A DNA stretch of 64,000 bases from Fontibacillus phaseoli. Lineage in GTDB: Bacteria > Bacillota > Bacilli > Paenibacillales > Paenibacillaceae. The position numbers were made by a program, and so were the translations under genes. Location of the stretch: assembly GCF_003337355.1 (NCBI RefSeq), contig NZ_QPJW01000015.1:1-64000 (forward strand), in the 5' to 3' direction. Below are positions 1-9,093 of the stretch, piece after piece; positions within the stretch are counted from its first letter, which is position 1, and every line of letters starts with the position of its first letter. The notes beneath the pieces are model-generated. The model was not told the origin of the DNA. It saw nothing but the letters and a program-made list of their open reading frames with translations, and did no database searches.

Positions 1-137
1 TGGAGAGAAACGAAGTAAATGCGTTTAAAATTGCCGTATAACTCCGTCTAACTAAGGTTTGATCCTAAAGTGTCCAATATTCGGGGGCCCGGCCGTATTT
101 TTATGAAAAAAGGACTTTTGCGCGTGGATCCCTCAAT

Positions 138-213
138 TTAGCTGTAGGTTCTACAGTTAATGCTTCACATTTAGCCGATTTCTCAAAATTACCTGTACAA
201 AATCCAGTTAATT
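138..213. repeat. Two units of the TTAACTG/CAGTTAA intergenic repeat
   Basis: Two imperfect palindromes of about 25 bp, each running TTAACTG to CAGTTAA, lie at 138-161 and 189-213, with starts about 51 bp apart. The same unit occurs four times at 23676-23865. Nothing that looks like a gene was found in positions 1-411; the open frames there have no ribosome binding site and no recognisable product. Confidence 0.6.
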
Positions 214-411
214 GTCGCCCTACTTGGCCTATGGGACACAAAGCGCCCATTAACCAGCCCCAACGGCCAACATTGGCCTCGACCGGCAACCCTCGGGGAT
301 GAGAACCACCTCTCATCCGCACAGATCTAGTTAGTTTAACTAACAAAGAGCTACCTTCGCCGAGTACCAGACACTTCTAGCATAGATTACCTTTTACGCC
401 GAACCTCTTCG

Positions 412-1293
412 CTAGGCGAAGATCCGCAAATGCTGCGGCAAAATCTCGAACACGCCTGGCAGTTCCCCGCCGAGCTCGCCGTCGAGGTTGAGCAGCACGT
501 TATCCGGAGAAGTCACTTCCATCCGCTTCGTCTTAAAGTAAATGACGTGCGGATCATTGAAATGATCGCCGCGGAGCGCCATCGTCACCAGACGGATAAA
601 CTCCGCCAGATTGCATTTCTTCACGGCGATGACATCGAGCAAGCCGTCGTCAATTTCCGCGCCGGGAGCGAGTTTCTCGAAGCCGCCTACGGAATTGCTG
701 TTGGCGATCAGGAACAACATGAAATCGCCCTCCATCAACTCATGGCCCTCGGCGTCGATGATGAGATGAGTCGGCGACAAGCTGGCCATCTTCTCGATTC
801 CCTTCATGTAATAAGCCAACTGGCCGATCAGGGTTTTGAGCCGGCTCGGCACTTCATAAGTTAACTCTGTCAGGGAGCCTCCGCCGGCAATATTAATGAA
901 GTGGCGCCCGTTCACCTTGCCGATATCGATCGGCCTGGTCTTATTCTCGATCACCAGGTCGCAATAATCCTCCCAACGCTTAGGGATCTTCATGGCACGC
1001 GCAAAATCGTTGGTCGTGCCGAGCGGAAAAATACCCAACGGGGGCAAGTTATCCTTCCCGGCCAGTCCGTCCACGACTTCATTTAAAGTGCCGTCGCCGC
1101 CGGCCGCGATAATGATGTCGTATCCGCGTTCCACCGCATCCGCCGCTTCGCGCGTGGCGTCCCCTTCCCCTGCCGTAGCATGGCAGGAGGTTTCAATTCC
1201 GGCCTTATCCAGCCGATCAAGGACGTCGGGCAATAGCCGACGCATTTCTTCCCGCCCGGAGGTCGGATTATATATTAGCCTAGCTCTCTTCAT
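412..1293 (-). CDS. dgkB: Diacylglycerol kinase DgkB
   Basis: This 293-residue lipid kinase is predicted to phosphorylate diacylglycerol to phosphatidic acid at the inner membrane face, recycling diacylglycerol released when lipoteichoic acid is made. The N-terminus KRARLIYNPTSG, the nucleotide loop GGDGT at residues 65-69 and PLGTTNDFARA at 90-100 closely match Bacillus DgkB (YerQ). The frame stays open 13 codons further upstream, but those codons read into an intergenic repeat. The ATG at 1293 has a GGTGG-type site about 10 nt ahead and gives the family length, so it is preferred. In Bacillus, dgkB also sits near yer genes, as it does here with yerC and yerB. I am confident of family and orthology. 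Confidence 0.93.
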   Translation of the reverse strand: MKRARLIYNPTSGREEMRRLLPDVLDRLDKAGIETSCHATAGEGDATREAADAVERGYDIIIAAGGDGTLNEVVDGLAGKDNLPPLGIFPLGTTNDFARAMKIPKRWEDYCDLVIENKTRPIDIGKVNGRHFINIAGGGSLTELTYEVPSRLKTLIGQLAYYMKGIEKMASLSPTHLIIDAEGHELMEGDFMLFLIANSNSVGGFEKLAPGAEIDDGLLDVIAVKKCNLAEFIRLVTMALRGDHFNDPHVIYFKTKRMEVTSPDNVLLNLDGELGGELPGVFEILPQHLRIFA

Positions 1294-1320
1294 TCCATTA
1301 ACGCCACCTGTTTTTTTATA

Positions 1321-1571
1321 GAGGTTGTTCATAAACTCATCTTTTAATCACGAGGCAGTTCGAGAAGCTTAATCGACTTCGAATCTTGAATTCAGCCGGG
1401 CCTAGCCTATGCTTTCGAAGTCGTTTTCTACGAAAACGTGTAGCTCCGCTACTCAGTTCCTAGCTTCATCCGACCTAAAGCGTTTTGAAAAAACGCTCAT
1501 CGGAAGCATAAGCTTCGATGCTTAAAACCTGACTTTCTGAACTTTCATTATGGAGATTGTTCATTGTAATA
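1321..1571. repeat. Probable interspersed element with internal hairpin
   Basis: This 250-bp gene-free stretch is bounded by similar segments containing GTTGTTCAT (near 1325) and ATTGTTCAT (near 1556). Inside is the hairpin GCGTTTTGAAAAAACGC (1478-1494), with further complementary stretches such as GAAGCATAAGCTTC. It abuts the dgkB frame. I suspect a genus-specific dispersed element, but only this copy is in the window, so the call rests on internal structure. Confidence 0.35.
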
Positions 1572-1605
1572 GTTGTTCAGTAACTATTAACCACCTGAAC
1601 TCCCA

Positions 1606-2454
1606 TTATAAACTCAATGACTTCATTATATTCAATATTTGCCCATACATCCAGCGGGCGAGGAAAGGATGCGGCAGCAAGGCATCTCCGGAATACCGGA
1701 AAATCAGGCCGGTGAGCCTGGAAGGAATGGCCGTCTTCGTAAAATAACCCGCGCTCAGGAAGAGCGGTGCCACGATGACGTCATAGCCGCGCTCTTCGCT
1801 CCAGTAGCTCACTTTGCGGCGTAAGCTGTCGGGATTGAGCAAGGCAAAGTCGGCACCCGCCAGGCCGCTGAGTTTGCCCGTGCGCGCCGCCAGCGAGGAA
1901 ATGCCCCGCTCCCAACGCTGCAGGAAACCTTCATGAATGCTGCCGTGGCCCACCAGCAGCAATATCTCCCGCTCCGGCTTGCTCGACAAGGCCTTGACCT
2001 TGTCCCAGACCATCTCGGCGATGACGGGGTCGTCGTCGACCGGATCGCCAAAAAACACGCGGGCGGAGATGCGGAGACGCTTCATGTCGGTCTCTTTCTC
2101 CGGCGTGTTCTTAACGCCAAGGGCGTATGCAATTTCATCGATATGCGTGCTTCCGGACGATACGAACAAGGGAATGACGATCAGATCGCTCACTCCCTGC
2201 GCCTCCAGCCGGTCGATACCATCCTGAATAAGCCTGCCTTCTACAATTTCAAGAAAGGAGGCTTCGACCGGCAAAGTATCCGGCAGGTCAGCCGCCGCCG
2301 CAGCGACGGCTTCATCCACCAGACCTACCCACTCAGGGTCGGGCGAACCATGGCTAATAACCAGCACGCCGGGTTTGAACGGCATGTCCGCATTTCCGGC
2401 ATGGTTCCCCCCGGACAGAGTCTCCTCCCGCCCCTGTTGGCTAAAAAAATCCAT
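1606..2454 (-). CDS. Sirohydrochlorin chelatase family protein (CbiX type)
   Basis: A 282-residue protein built from two CbiX-like halves. The first starts at GVLVISHGSPDP (HGS at residues 35-37), with a second histidine in GSTHID (H104). The second half starts at LLLVGHGS (HGS at 170-172). Proteins of this fold insert Co, Ni or Fe into sirohydrochlorin on the way to B12, F430 or siroheme. No other tetrapyrrole gene is nearby, so the metal and pathway cannot be assigned. The gene begins 2 nt after the yerC stop and is probably translated from the same message. ATG at 2454 is used, but the fold begins only near residue 28 and a start at codon 24 (2385) is possible. Confidence 0.8.
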   Translation of the reverse strand: MDFFSQQGREETLSGGNHAGNADMPFKPGVLVISHGSPDPEWVGLVDEAVAAAAADLPDTLPVEASFLEIVEGRLIQDGIDRLEAQGVSDLIVIPLFVSSGSTHIDEIAYALGVKNTPEKETDMKRLRISARVFFGDPVDDDPVIAEMVWDKVKALSSKPEREILLLVGHGSIHEGFLQRWERGISSLAARTGKLSGLAGADFALLNPDSLRRKVSYWSEERGYDVIVAPLFLSAGYFTKTAIPSRLTGLIFRYSGDALLPHPFLARWMYGQILNIMKSLSL

Positions 2455-2456
2455 AC

Positions 2457-2816
2457 TTAACGTCCCAAACGGTCCAGCGACATTTTATAACCGTCATTGC
2501 CGTAATTCAAGCAGCGTTTGACCCGGGAAATCGTCGCCGTACTGGCGCCGGTCTCGGCTTCGATCTGGTTGTACGTGTTCCCCTTGCCAAGCATTCTCGC
2601 TACCTCAAGACGCTGGGAGAGCGATTGGATTTCATTGACCGTGCACAAATCGTCAAAAAAGATATAACATTCCTCGATGTCTTTCAGAGTAAGAATCGCT
2701 TCGAATAATTGATCAATCGTTTTATCATTCAATTTCTTAAGCTGCACTAGATAATCATCCCCTAATGTTACTGTAACCACATTCTCATTGTACTGTAGCT
2801 GAGTCCCCCTTTTCAA
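2457..2816 (-). CDS. yerC: YerC/YecD family TrpR-like regulator
   Basis: A 119-residue DNA-binding protein of the TrpR-like family. The segment from LEVARMLGKGNTYNQIE through GASTATISRVKRCLNYGND is almost identical to Bacillus YerC and forms the helix-turn-helix (residues about 72-108). The family is usually about 104 residues, so the first 15 or so may be an extension, and a GTG start slightly downstream is possible. It is first in a short minus-strand unit with the chelatase gene. The target genes are not known. Confidence 0.85.
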   Translation of the reverse strand: MKRGTQLQYNENVVTVTLGDDYLVQLKKLNDKTIDQLFEAILTLKDIEECYIFFDDLCTVNEIQSLSQRLEVARMLGKGNTYNQIEAETGASTATISRVKRCLNYGNDGYKMSLDRLGR

Positions 2817-2997
2817 GCATTAACGATTTCACGCATCACAGAAAGAACGCCCAAATCCGGCAATTGCCTATCAAACCGGGACATTCGTCTATACGCCTTT
2901 ACCTCCGGGCACATACAGTATAGTAAACAAACGCCTAAAAAGGCGGGTTTACCGGGTTCAAATTTCAACAAAATTTTAAAAAAAGGAAAGTGATACA

Positions 2998-3486
2998 ATG
3001 CCACATTACCGATCTCCCCACCGGAGCGCTACGCCGCCTTCCTATCCATACAGCGACTTTTATCCGGGGATTAACTCTTTTGAATCCTCAGACTTACCGA
3101 TCAAAGCCGAGGCCTCCGCACTGGCTCCCTTCTCTCCGGCGGCCGGAGGTTCACTCACTACGTTGCCCGCAGCGGCAGCCGATACGGCGGCCAGTACGGC
3201 AAGCGGATTCTCCTTGGCCAATATCGGCGGCATGATCGAACGGCTGGGCGGCATCGAAGGGATTCTTGCCACGATGGGAAAAGTGCAGAAAGTCATGCAG
3301 ACCGTGCAGCAATTCGCCCCGATGGCCAAAATGTTCGCCGGATTGCTTCCAGGCGGAAAAGGGCCCAAGGTGCAGGGCGGAAATCTCGACGAGTATAAGC
3401 CTCAACGCCGTCGCCGGAGCAAAAAAGGCCGCAAGAGCTCCTCTGGCTCCCGCAGCCGCAAAAAGACGGTCAAACGCCGCCGCTGA
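2998..3486 (+). CDS. YqfQ/VrrA-like basic-tailed protein, probable spore coat
   Basis: A 162-residue protein. Its middle (residues about 70-125) is a hydrophobic helical block with GGMIERLGGIEGILATMGKV and a run like QQFAPMAKMFAGLLPG, followed by a tail of 35 residues that is mostly Arg, Lys and Ser. That order (loose N-terminus, short conserved block, strongly basic tail) resembles the YqfQ/VrrA proteins of Bacilli, which are linked to the spore coat. A GGAAAG site lies about 8 nt before the ATG. The family assignment comes from layout and a short block only. The gene ends inside the hairpin it shares with corA. Confidence 0.55.
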   Translation: MPHYRSPHRSATPPSYPYSDFYPGINSFESSDLPIKAEASALAPFSPAAGGSLTTLPAAAADTAASTASGFSLANIGGMIERLGGIEGILATMGKVQKVMQTVQQFAPMAKMFAGLLPGGKGPKVQGGNLDEYKPQRRRRSKKGRKSSSGSRSRKKTVKRRR

Positions 3487-3504
3487 ACCTGCGGCGGCGT
3501 CTTT
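3475..3504 (+). terminator. Hairpin terminator shared by convergent genes
   Basis: The arms CGCCGCCGC (3475-3483) and GCGGCGGCG (3491-3499) enclose a 7-nt loop holding the TGA of the upstream gene. TCTTT follows. It separates the 2998-3486 gene from the convergent corA. Confidence 0.6.
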
Positions 3505-4462
3505 ACTTGAACCAGCCGCGTTTCAGAAACGCGAGAATCATCCAGACACTTAGCAAGACCATGATCCCCAACACTGCAAAATAGCCGTAGCGCCAATGCA
3601 GTTCTGGCATATGTACAAAGTTCATCCCGTAAATTCCGGCGATCAAAGTCAGTGGCATAAATACGGTAGTGATGACGGTCAAGGTCTTCATGATTCCGTT
3701 CATACGGTTGGAATTCAGCGAAATATAGGAGTCGCGCAGATCGGCGGTCATCTCCCGGTCACTCTCGATCATTTCCCCCAGCTTCAGCAAATGATCATAG
3801 ATATCGGCAAAATAGGCCCGCGGCTCCTTTTCCCCTTGAATATGCTGCGAATTCAAAATGCGGTACATCAGGTCCCGCATCGGCACGATTGTCCGGCGAA
3901 GCTTGAGCAGCCTGCTGCGCAGATCAAACACCTGGTTCATCAGGAGCTCGACGGACTCGCGGCTACCCCGCTTTTCCAGTTCATCCAGTTCGTCCTCGAC
4001 CGCATACACGCAGGGAAAATATTGATCCACTAGCGCATCAATGACCATATAGGCCGCGGCAAAGGAACCGCGCGCCCAGGTTTTCCGGTTTTGCGCCCTT
4101 ATAGCGAGACTGTCCCATGCTTCATCAATTTCTTTCAGCCTCTGATGATGGAATGAAACCAGATATTTGGGTCCGATAAACAGATTCACTTCAACCGTTC
4201 CCAGCGACTCCGGATCCAGAGCATGGAGGACAAGAAACTGGTAATCCTCATAGTAATCTACTTTCGGCCGCTGCAAAATGTGCAGGCAATCCTCGATAGC
4301 CAGCGGGTGAAAATGAAAAAAGCTGTCCAACTTCTCCGCTTCTTCGGCGCTCGGCGCATTAAAATCCACCCAGCTCCAGCCATATTTCGAATCTCCGATC
4401 GCCTCCAATGGAATTTCCGTTTCCACCTTATGGTCATGCGTAATCCCCATCACTCGAATCAC
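3503..4462 (-). CDS. corA: CorA-type divalent metal ion channel
   Basis: A 319-residue membrane channel that should pass Mg2+ (or Co2+/Ni2+) as a pentamer. A long cytoplasmic domain is followed by two C-terminal membrane helices. The first ends in the signature YGMNF, and the second is the stretch around YFAVLGIMVLLSVWMILAFL. The protein ends in the basic segment KRGWFK. A GTG six codons upstream lies inside the AGAGGAG ribosome binding site, so the GTG at 4462, about 8 nt after that site, is taken as start. A terminator separates it from pit upstream, so it is probably transcribed alone. Confidence 0.92.
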   Translation of the reverse strand: MIRVMGITHDHKVETEIPLEAIGDSKYGWSWVDFNAPSAEEAEKLDSFFHFHPLAIEDCLHILQRPKVDYYEDYQFLVLHALDPESLGTVEVNLFIGPKYLVSFHHQRLKEIDEAWDSLAIRAQNRKTWARGSFAAAYMVIDALVDQYFPCVYAVEDELDELEKRGSRESVELLMNQVFDLRSRLLKLRRTIVPMRDLMYRILNSQHIQGEKEPRAYFADIYDHLLKLGEMIESDREMTADLRDSYISLNSNRMNGIMKTLTVITTVFMPLTLIAGIYGMNFVHMPELHWRYGYFAVLGIMVLLSVWMILAFLKRGWFK

Positions 4463-4502
4463 GGCGACTTCTCCTCTCACTTTTCATACGTAAATACGAA
4501 GA

Positions 4503-4529
4503 AAAGCCAACCTCGGTCAGATTGGCTTT
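4503..4529 (-). terminator. Terminator after pit
   Basis: On the minus strand, AAAGCCAA pairs with TTGGCTTT across a 11-nt loop and is followed by TCTT. It lies 26 nt downstream of pit and upstream of corA. Confidence 0.65.
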
Positions 4530-4554
4530 GTATTCATAGGTTTAATTCGCAGGT

Positions 4555-5544
4555 TTAGAACAGAATCTTATATATTAGGCCTGAAAGTACGGCCACGATC
4601 GGAATCGTGATCACCCAGGCAATAACGATCCGCCCGGCCAGCGACCATTTGACGGCGGAAAACCGCTTCGCCGATCCTACGCCAAGAATCGCCGAGGTGA
4701 TGGCATGCGTGGTGCTGACCGGCAAGTGAAGCAGCGTGGCGCCGAATATTACCGAAGCGCCCGTTAGGTCGGCCGCAAATCCGTTGATCGGTTCGATTTT
4801 GAAAATTTTCGTGCCCATCGTTTTGATGATTTTCCAGCCGCCGATCGAAGTTCCCAGAGCCATTGCGGTTGCCGCGGAAAGCTTAACCCACAGCGGAACT
4901 TCCATATGATCCTGATACTTGGCCGTAACCAGCGCGAAGGTGATAATCCCCATCGCCTTTTGGGCATCGTTGGTCCCATGGGTGAAGCTCTGGATCGCCG
5001 CCGTAATGATCTGCATCGTACGGAAGCCTTTATTGACCGTATGCGGACTGCGTTTGGCAAAAATCCATTTTAATATCATCATAATGATGTAACCGACAAC
5101 AAATGCGATAAGCGGGGAGAAAACCAAACCTTCGATAATCTTCGTAAAACCGCTCATGTTCAGCTTGTCCGGTCCGGCGCCGACATAGACGGCTCCAGCC
5201 AGGGCGCCGATCAGCGCATGCGACGAAGAAGAAGGAATCCCGAACCACCAGGTAATGAGGTTCCAGATTATCGCCGCGAGCAGCGTCGCAATCAACACTT
5301 CCAGCCCGTTGTCCAGCTTGGCGGGGTCCGCCACGCTGCCGCCGATTGTCTTCGCCACCCCGGTAAACATAATCGCCCCGAGAAAGTTCATGACAGCCGC
5401 CATCATGATTGCCGTCCGCGGCTTCAAAGCCCGCGTAGAGACTGAAGTAGCGATCGCATTTGCCGTATCGTGAAACCCGTTGATAAAGTCGAAAGCGAGC
5501 GCCAGTATGATAACGATGAGAATAATTAGTATACTCGTATCCAT
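4555..5544 (-). CDS. pit: PiT family inorganic phosphate transporter
   Basis: A 329-residue, highly hydrophobic permease with about ten membrane segments. It carries the paired family motifs: FDFINGFHDTANAIATSVS near residue 20 and QSFTHGTNDAQKAMG in the second half. Proteins of this family take up phosphate as a metal-phosphate complex using the proton or sodium gradient. The gene lies 87 nt after the PhoU-like gene ykaA, the usual ykaA-pit pairing of Bacilli. The ribosome binding site before the ATG is weak, and translation may depend on the upstream gene. Confidence 0.93.
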   Translation of the reverse strand: MDTSILIILIVIILALAFDFINGFHDTANAIATSVSTRALKPRTAIMMAAVMNFLGAIMFTGVAKTIGGSVADPAKLDNGLEVLIATLLAAIIWNLITWWFGIPSSSSHALIGALAGAVYVGAGPDKLNMSGFTKIIEGLVFSPLIAFVVGYIIMMILKWIFAKRSPHTVNKGFRTMQIITAAIQSFTHGTNDAQKAMGIITFALVTAKYQDHMEVPLWVKLSAATAMALGTSIGGWKIIKTMGTKIFKIEPINGFAADLTGASVIFGATLLHLPVSTTHAITSAILGVGSAKRFSAVKWSLAGRIVIAWVITIPIVAVLSGLIYKILF

Positions 5545-5631
5545 ATCTTTTTTGCACAGACCCTGGTTTCTCTATATATGAATCCGCGCAATCCCAACCT
5601 CCCGAAAATCGATTGTAAATCCTGGCTAAAC

Positions 5632-6246
5632 TTATGAATTGCGCATAATAATGGATTCCAGCATATTCGCTACATGTTCGCAAGCATCGGTCGTCGTCTC
5701 CAGACGCTCATAGATTTCTTTCTTTTTAATGAGAACGATCGGATCCGTCACTTTTGCAAACAATTCATTGATGCAGATTCGCAGCAGTTCGTCGCCTTGA
5801 TTTTCCAGGTCATTCAAGCGAATCGTATATTCGCGGATGGCCAACAATTTCTTTTGGGAAAGCAGATGGATCGCTTTTTGGATTTCATAAGCCGAGTTGC
5901 GCAAAATTTCCGCAAAGTGGATAATATGCTCATCGGGCTCGTTAAGATGATACATGTAAAAACGGGATGTCGTCGCTTCCAAACCGTCCATGACATCGTC
6001 CAGCGTTGTCGTGAGGTTCATGATGTCATCTCGTTCAATGGGAGTAATAAACGTCTTGTTTAATTCGACAATAATGGTGTGTGTGTATTCGTCGCATTTG
6101 GACTCAAATTCCTTCATTTGCTTGGCAAATTGAGCCACATCCTTAAATTCTGTCACCTGCTGGGCGAAATAATCCGCCGAATGCACAATCGTATCGGCCA
6201 TGTTCTCTAAAGTTTGGAAAAAGATGTCCTTTTTCTTCACTCGCAT
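5632..6246 (-). CDS. ykaA: DUF47/PhoU-like phosphate transport accessory protein
   Basis: A 204-residue all-helical cytoplasmic protein of the DUF47 (PhoU-like) family, matching Bacillus YkaA in length and sequence: an N-terminal KKKDIFFQTLENMADTI, acidic metal-binding patches, and a C-terminal ERLETTTDACEHVANMLESI. Members partner low-affinity Pit transporters and are thought to adjust their activity. The AGGGG site about 6 nt before the ATG supports this start. It is first in the unit with pit. Confidence 0.9.
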   Translation of the reverse strand: MRVKKKDIFFQTLENMADTIVHSADYFAQQVTEFKDVAQFAKQMKEFESKCDEYTHTIIVELNKTFITPIERDDIMNLTTTLDDVMDGLEATTSRFYMYHLNEPDEHIIHFAEILRNSAYEIQKAIHLLSQKKLLAIREYTIRLNDLENQGDELLRICINELFAKVTDPIVLIKKKEIYERLETTTDACEHVANMLESIIMRNS

Positions 6247-6436
6247 CTCGGTTCCCCTTTTCTCTACGTGTCATTTTTACACTCCTGTAACACACTTGAA
6301 TATTCTAACACAACTCGTCATTCTATAGGAAATAATGTCGCAAACATTTCACGTTCATTTGCTTATATTTACCCTTGCTTTCCCATTCTTATCCTTGAGT
6401 CTCCACAATCATACAAGATTTTCAGACACTGACTGC

Positions 6437-7516
6437 CTACTTGATCGTCACATGGCTGTCGAAGTCCGGATGATCCGGAACGACATTAAAATAGGTAGTT
6501 CCAGGAACAAAGGGAACCTCCACATTGTCTTTCACGAAACGGATAACGTCATCCGGCCGGTGAATCCACTGTCCCCGGATTACCTTGCCCTGCTGGAACA
6601 ACAGCGCTTCTCCTCCCAGATTGAGGTCGACGCCCAACCGTCCGACATCGTCGAGCACTTTATGCTCAGCGCCTAACACGACGACATTGGCGGCGGTCAA
6701 CGTCTCCCCCGTGTCCAGATCGGTATGCGGACTGCCATTGATGGACCTTTTATATAATTGAGACCCCGTATCGTATTCATAGGTTACCTTGTAATTGTCC
6801 AGTTGGAACTTGATCTCCACCGAGCTTGCCGGCTCCCCGGTAATAAGTTCGTCCTTCTCCCGGAAAGGATAGGCCGGAACCTCCAGATCCTCGGTATCAT
6901 ATTTGCGCTTGGCCGCGCCTTCCAGCAGCTTCTCAACGTTCGAGTATAAATTATGCGGCGCTTTCCGCGATTTATCCCGCCAGAAATAAGCCCCGGCATT
7001 CGTGATTTCATCCAGGTCTTCTTTGTGCTGTTGCTGCAGAACAGCGTACGCGTCGTTGCTTGCACCGGCATGCACCAGAACCCCGTGATAGCTTTCACCC
7101 AACCCGATCATGTAAGGACGGATGCTGCGGATCGGACCGATTTTGGCTTCTTCGGCATGACTATGAAAAATCGACACTAGGCGGGTCACTCCACCCTCCG
7201 CCAACACTTCAAAAACGATATCCGCTCCGCCCAGACCCGACTGAGGCCGTGCGGCAGGAGCATTATTGATCATGATCGCCAGCGGGCGCCGGGTCAACGG
7301 TTCCTCCAACGGCATACCCGTTAGCGGAGCCGTATATGCAGAACCTCCGGTTTCCTCAGAATCGGCAGGCGGTTCGTTATTTTCGCTAATCACCGGGACC
7401 GAAGACTCGTCCGCCGGAAGCGAGACTCCTTTATTCTGGCCGCAAGCCGAAAGAAACAGCAGGAACGCCGACAACAGCAGGAACAAAAAACTGATTTTTG
7501 TGATGGATAATTTCAT
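6437..7516 (-). CDS. yerB: YerB-like DUF3048 lipoprotein
   Basis: A 359-residue predicted lipoprotein. A hydrophobic signal with the lipobox LSAC ends near residue 25, then comes an acidic Ser/Glu-rich linker, then the DUF3048 region beginning near residue 70, with RPLAIMINNAPAARPQSG and the following GADIVFEVLAEGG block. The C-terminal part (about 225-359) is the second family domain. It matches Bacillus YerB; the molecular function is unknown. GGAGGAATT directly before the ATG gives a firm start. It is monocistronic on the minus strand. Confidence 0.9.
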   Translation of the reverse strand: MKLSITKISFLFLLLSAFLLFLSACGQNKGVSLPADESSVPVISENNEPPADSEETGGSAYTAPLTGMPLEEPLTRRPLAIMINNAPAARPQSGLGGADIVFEVLAEGGVTRLVSIFHSHAEEAKIGPIRSIRPYMIGLGESYHGVLVHAGASNDAYAVLQQQHKEDLDEITNAGAYFWRDKSRKAPHNLYSNVEKLLEGAAKRKYDTEDLEVPAYPFREKDELITGEPASSVEIKFQLDNYKVTYEYDTGSQLYKRSINGSPHTDLDTGETLTAANVVVLGAEHKVLDDVGRLGVDLNLGGEALLFQQGKVIRGQWIHRPDDVIRFVKDNVEVPFVPGTTYFNVVPDHPDFDSHVTIK

Positions 7517-7664
7517 AATTCCTCCGTCTGACTATGTATTACTTTCATTATACGTCGAATAAAGTCGCGCCGAAAAGAAATAATTGTAATCGAATAGCAA
7601 GAAAAGTCGAGCAATTATTTAAAATTTTAATTATAGTATAAATATAATAAAAGGAGGTATGTAG

Positions 7665-8174
7665 ATGTTTGTCCATTGGTTGAGGAACAACGTGATCGCT
7701 TCATGGCTGCTCGCCGTGATCCGGATCTACGTCGGATTTGAGTGGTTGACTTCAGGCTGGGGAAAACTTACAGGCGGATTTGACGCCAAGGGGTTTTTGA
7801 TCGGAGCGATTGAAAAAAGCGGCGGTGAACACCCTGCCGTGCAAGGATGGTGGGCTTCGTTCCTTGAGCATTTTGCCCTGCCGGGCGTAGGATTGTTTAA
7901 TGTGCTAGTGCCCGTGGGGGAAGTACTGGTCGGGCTTGGCCTGATCGTGGGGCTCTTTACCTGGACGGCCGCCTTGTTCGGCATGATCATGAACTTGGCC
8001 TTCTTGTTCTCGGGAACAGTCAGCAGTAATCCGCAGTTGCTTCTCTTGCAGATCTTTATTACTGTTGCAGGGGCAAACGCCGGCCGAATCGGACTCGACT
8101 ATTTTGTACTCCCCTATTTACGGAGGCTGTTTGGCCGGAAAAGCGATTACGGTTCTTTTCCCGGAACCCGGTAA
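7665..8174 (+). CDS. DoxX family membrane protein
   Basis: A 169-residue membrane protein with four predicted helices and the DoxX pattern RIYVGFEWLTSGWGKL near the N-terminus. It continues through PVGEVLVGLGLIVG and a C-terminal AGRIGLDYFVLP. DoxX proteins are small quinone- or thiosulfate-linked membrane subunits, or of unknown role; no partner gene is adjacent here. AAAGGAGGT lies 6 nt before the ATG. The AT-rich stretch just upstream holds TATAAT-like sequences, so a promoter is likely at about 7630-7650. Confidence 0.85.
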   Translation: MFVHWLRNNVIASWLLAVIRIYVGFEWLTSGWGKLTGGFDAKGFLIGAIEKSGGEHPAVQGWWASFLEHFALPGVGLFNVLVPVGEVLVGLGLIVGLFTWTAALFGMIMNLAFLFSGTVSSNPQLLLLQIFITVAGANAGRIGLDYFVLPYLRRLFGRKSDYGSFPGTR

Positions 8175-8199
8175 CTAAAGGGTCAATCGACCCTTTAGT
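8174..8199. terminator. Palindromic terminator between convergent genes
   Basis: A perfect 11-bp stem, ACTAAAGGGTC and GACCCTTTAGT, with the loop AATC. It has no long T run, so it may act in both directions only weakly. It overlaps the end of the dioxygenase gene. Confidence 0.5.
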
Positions 8200-8986
8200 C
8201 CTGGCCTCCAAACATCCAACAATTTAAGCTCAGGCTCCCGTACTCGTAGTCCTGGTAAAGTTTGCGGGCTTTCCGCTCATTGTCCGCGGCTCCCATGGCA
8301 TACAACAGCGGGATAAAATGTTCATTGGCATAGGATGGAACAGCTTCCTTAACGTGGGGAGCTTTTTTGTCGTAGTCAAACAAGGTGCGAAGATCCCAAC
8401 GGCTCAGCTGTAACCCGATCCAGTCGTCAAAAAGGACGGCCCAGGACGACGGCGCTGCCCCTTCTGCACCAAGCAGGCGCAAATTGTGAACAAGCCCGCC
8501 GCTGCCAATGATGAGTACATCTTCCTCGCGCAGTTTAGCGAGCATCTTGCCGATTGCATATTGCTCTGCAGGGGAACGCTTCGAGTCTACGGAGAGCTCC
8601 ACTACGGGGATATCGGCATCCGGGAACATGGCGCGCAGGATCACCCAAGCCCCGTGATCAAGACCTCTTTCCAAGACGGATTGGTAGGGCAAATTGTTGG
8701 ACTTGAACAGGGAACCTATTTCCCGGCTAAGCTCCAGGTCTCCGGGGGCCGGGTAATGGATCGCATACATTTCATCCGGAAATCCGTAAAAATCATGTAC
8801 CGTCTGATGCAACCTCTCTTCGGTGACCTGCTGAACCGGCGAATCCCAATGCGCTGAAAAAAGGATCACCGCCCGCGGCCGCTTCAGCTTCTCCTGTCCC
8901 AATTGCCGAAGAAATCGAGTGTAATTGTTATCTTTTGTCGCCAGGGTAGGGGACCCATGGGCTAAAAACAATGCAGGCTGAGCCAT
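8195..8986 (-). CDS. ygiD: LigB/DODA family extradiol ring-cleavage dioxygenase
   Basis: A 263-residue non-haem iron enzyme of the class III extradiol dioxygenase family that includes DOPA 4,5-dioxygenase and E. coli YgiD. Candidate metal and catalytic residues are visible: H10 in LAHGSPT, H46 in FSAHWDS, H64 in HDFYGFP, H111 in GLDHGAW, and the late histidine in GSGGLVHNL. Members open catechol rings such as DOPA, but the true bacterial substrate is usually unknown. It stands alone on the minus strand, convergent with doxX. The start at 8986 gives the standard N-terminus. Confidence 0.85.
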   Translation of the reverse strand: MAQPALFLAHGSPTLATKDNNYTRFLRQLGQEKLKRPRAVILFSAHWDSPVQQVTEERLHQTVHDFYGFPDEMYAIHYPAPGDLELSREIGSLFKSNNLPYQSVLERGLDHGAWVILRAMFPDADIPVVELSVDSKRSPAEQYAIGKMLAKLREEDVLIIGSGGLVHNLRLLGAEGAAPSSWAVLFDDWIGLQLSRWDLRTLFDYDKKAPHVKEAVPSYANEHFIPLLYAMGAADNERKARKLYQDYEYGSLSLNCWMFGGQD

Positions 8987-9093
8987 ATGTTCGGCCTCCC
9001 GTCAATGCAAATGGTATACTTCCATTTTATCCTGAAAGGAAGTCATTTACCACTTTCATGAAAAAAGCATTTTTCGGTAGCCTATTCTTATTC

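Noticed and set aside
101..346. 81-residue minus-strand frame
   Set aside because: No ribosome binding site, no recognisable product, and it runs across the TTAACTG repeats.
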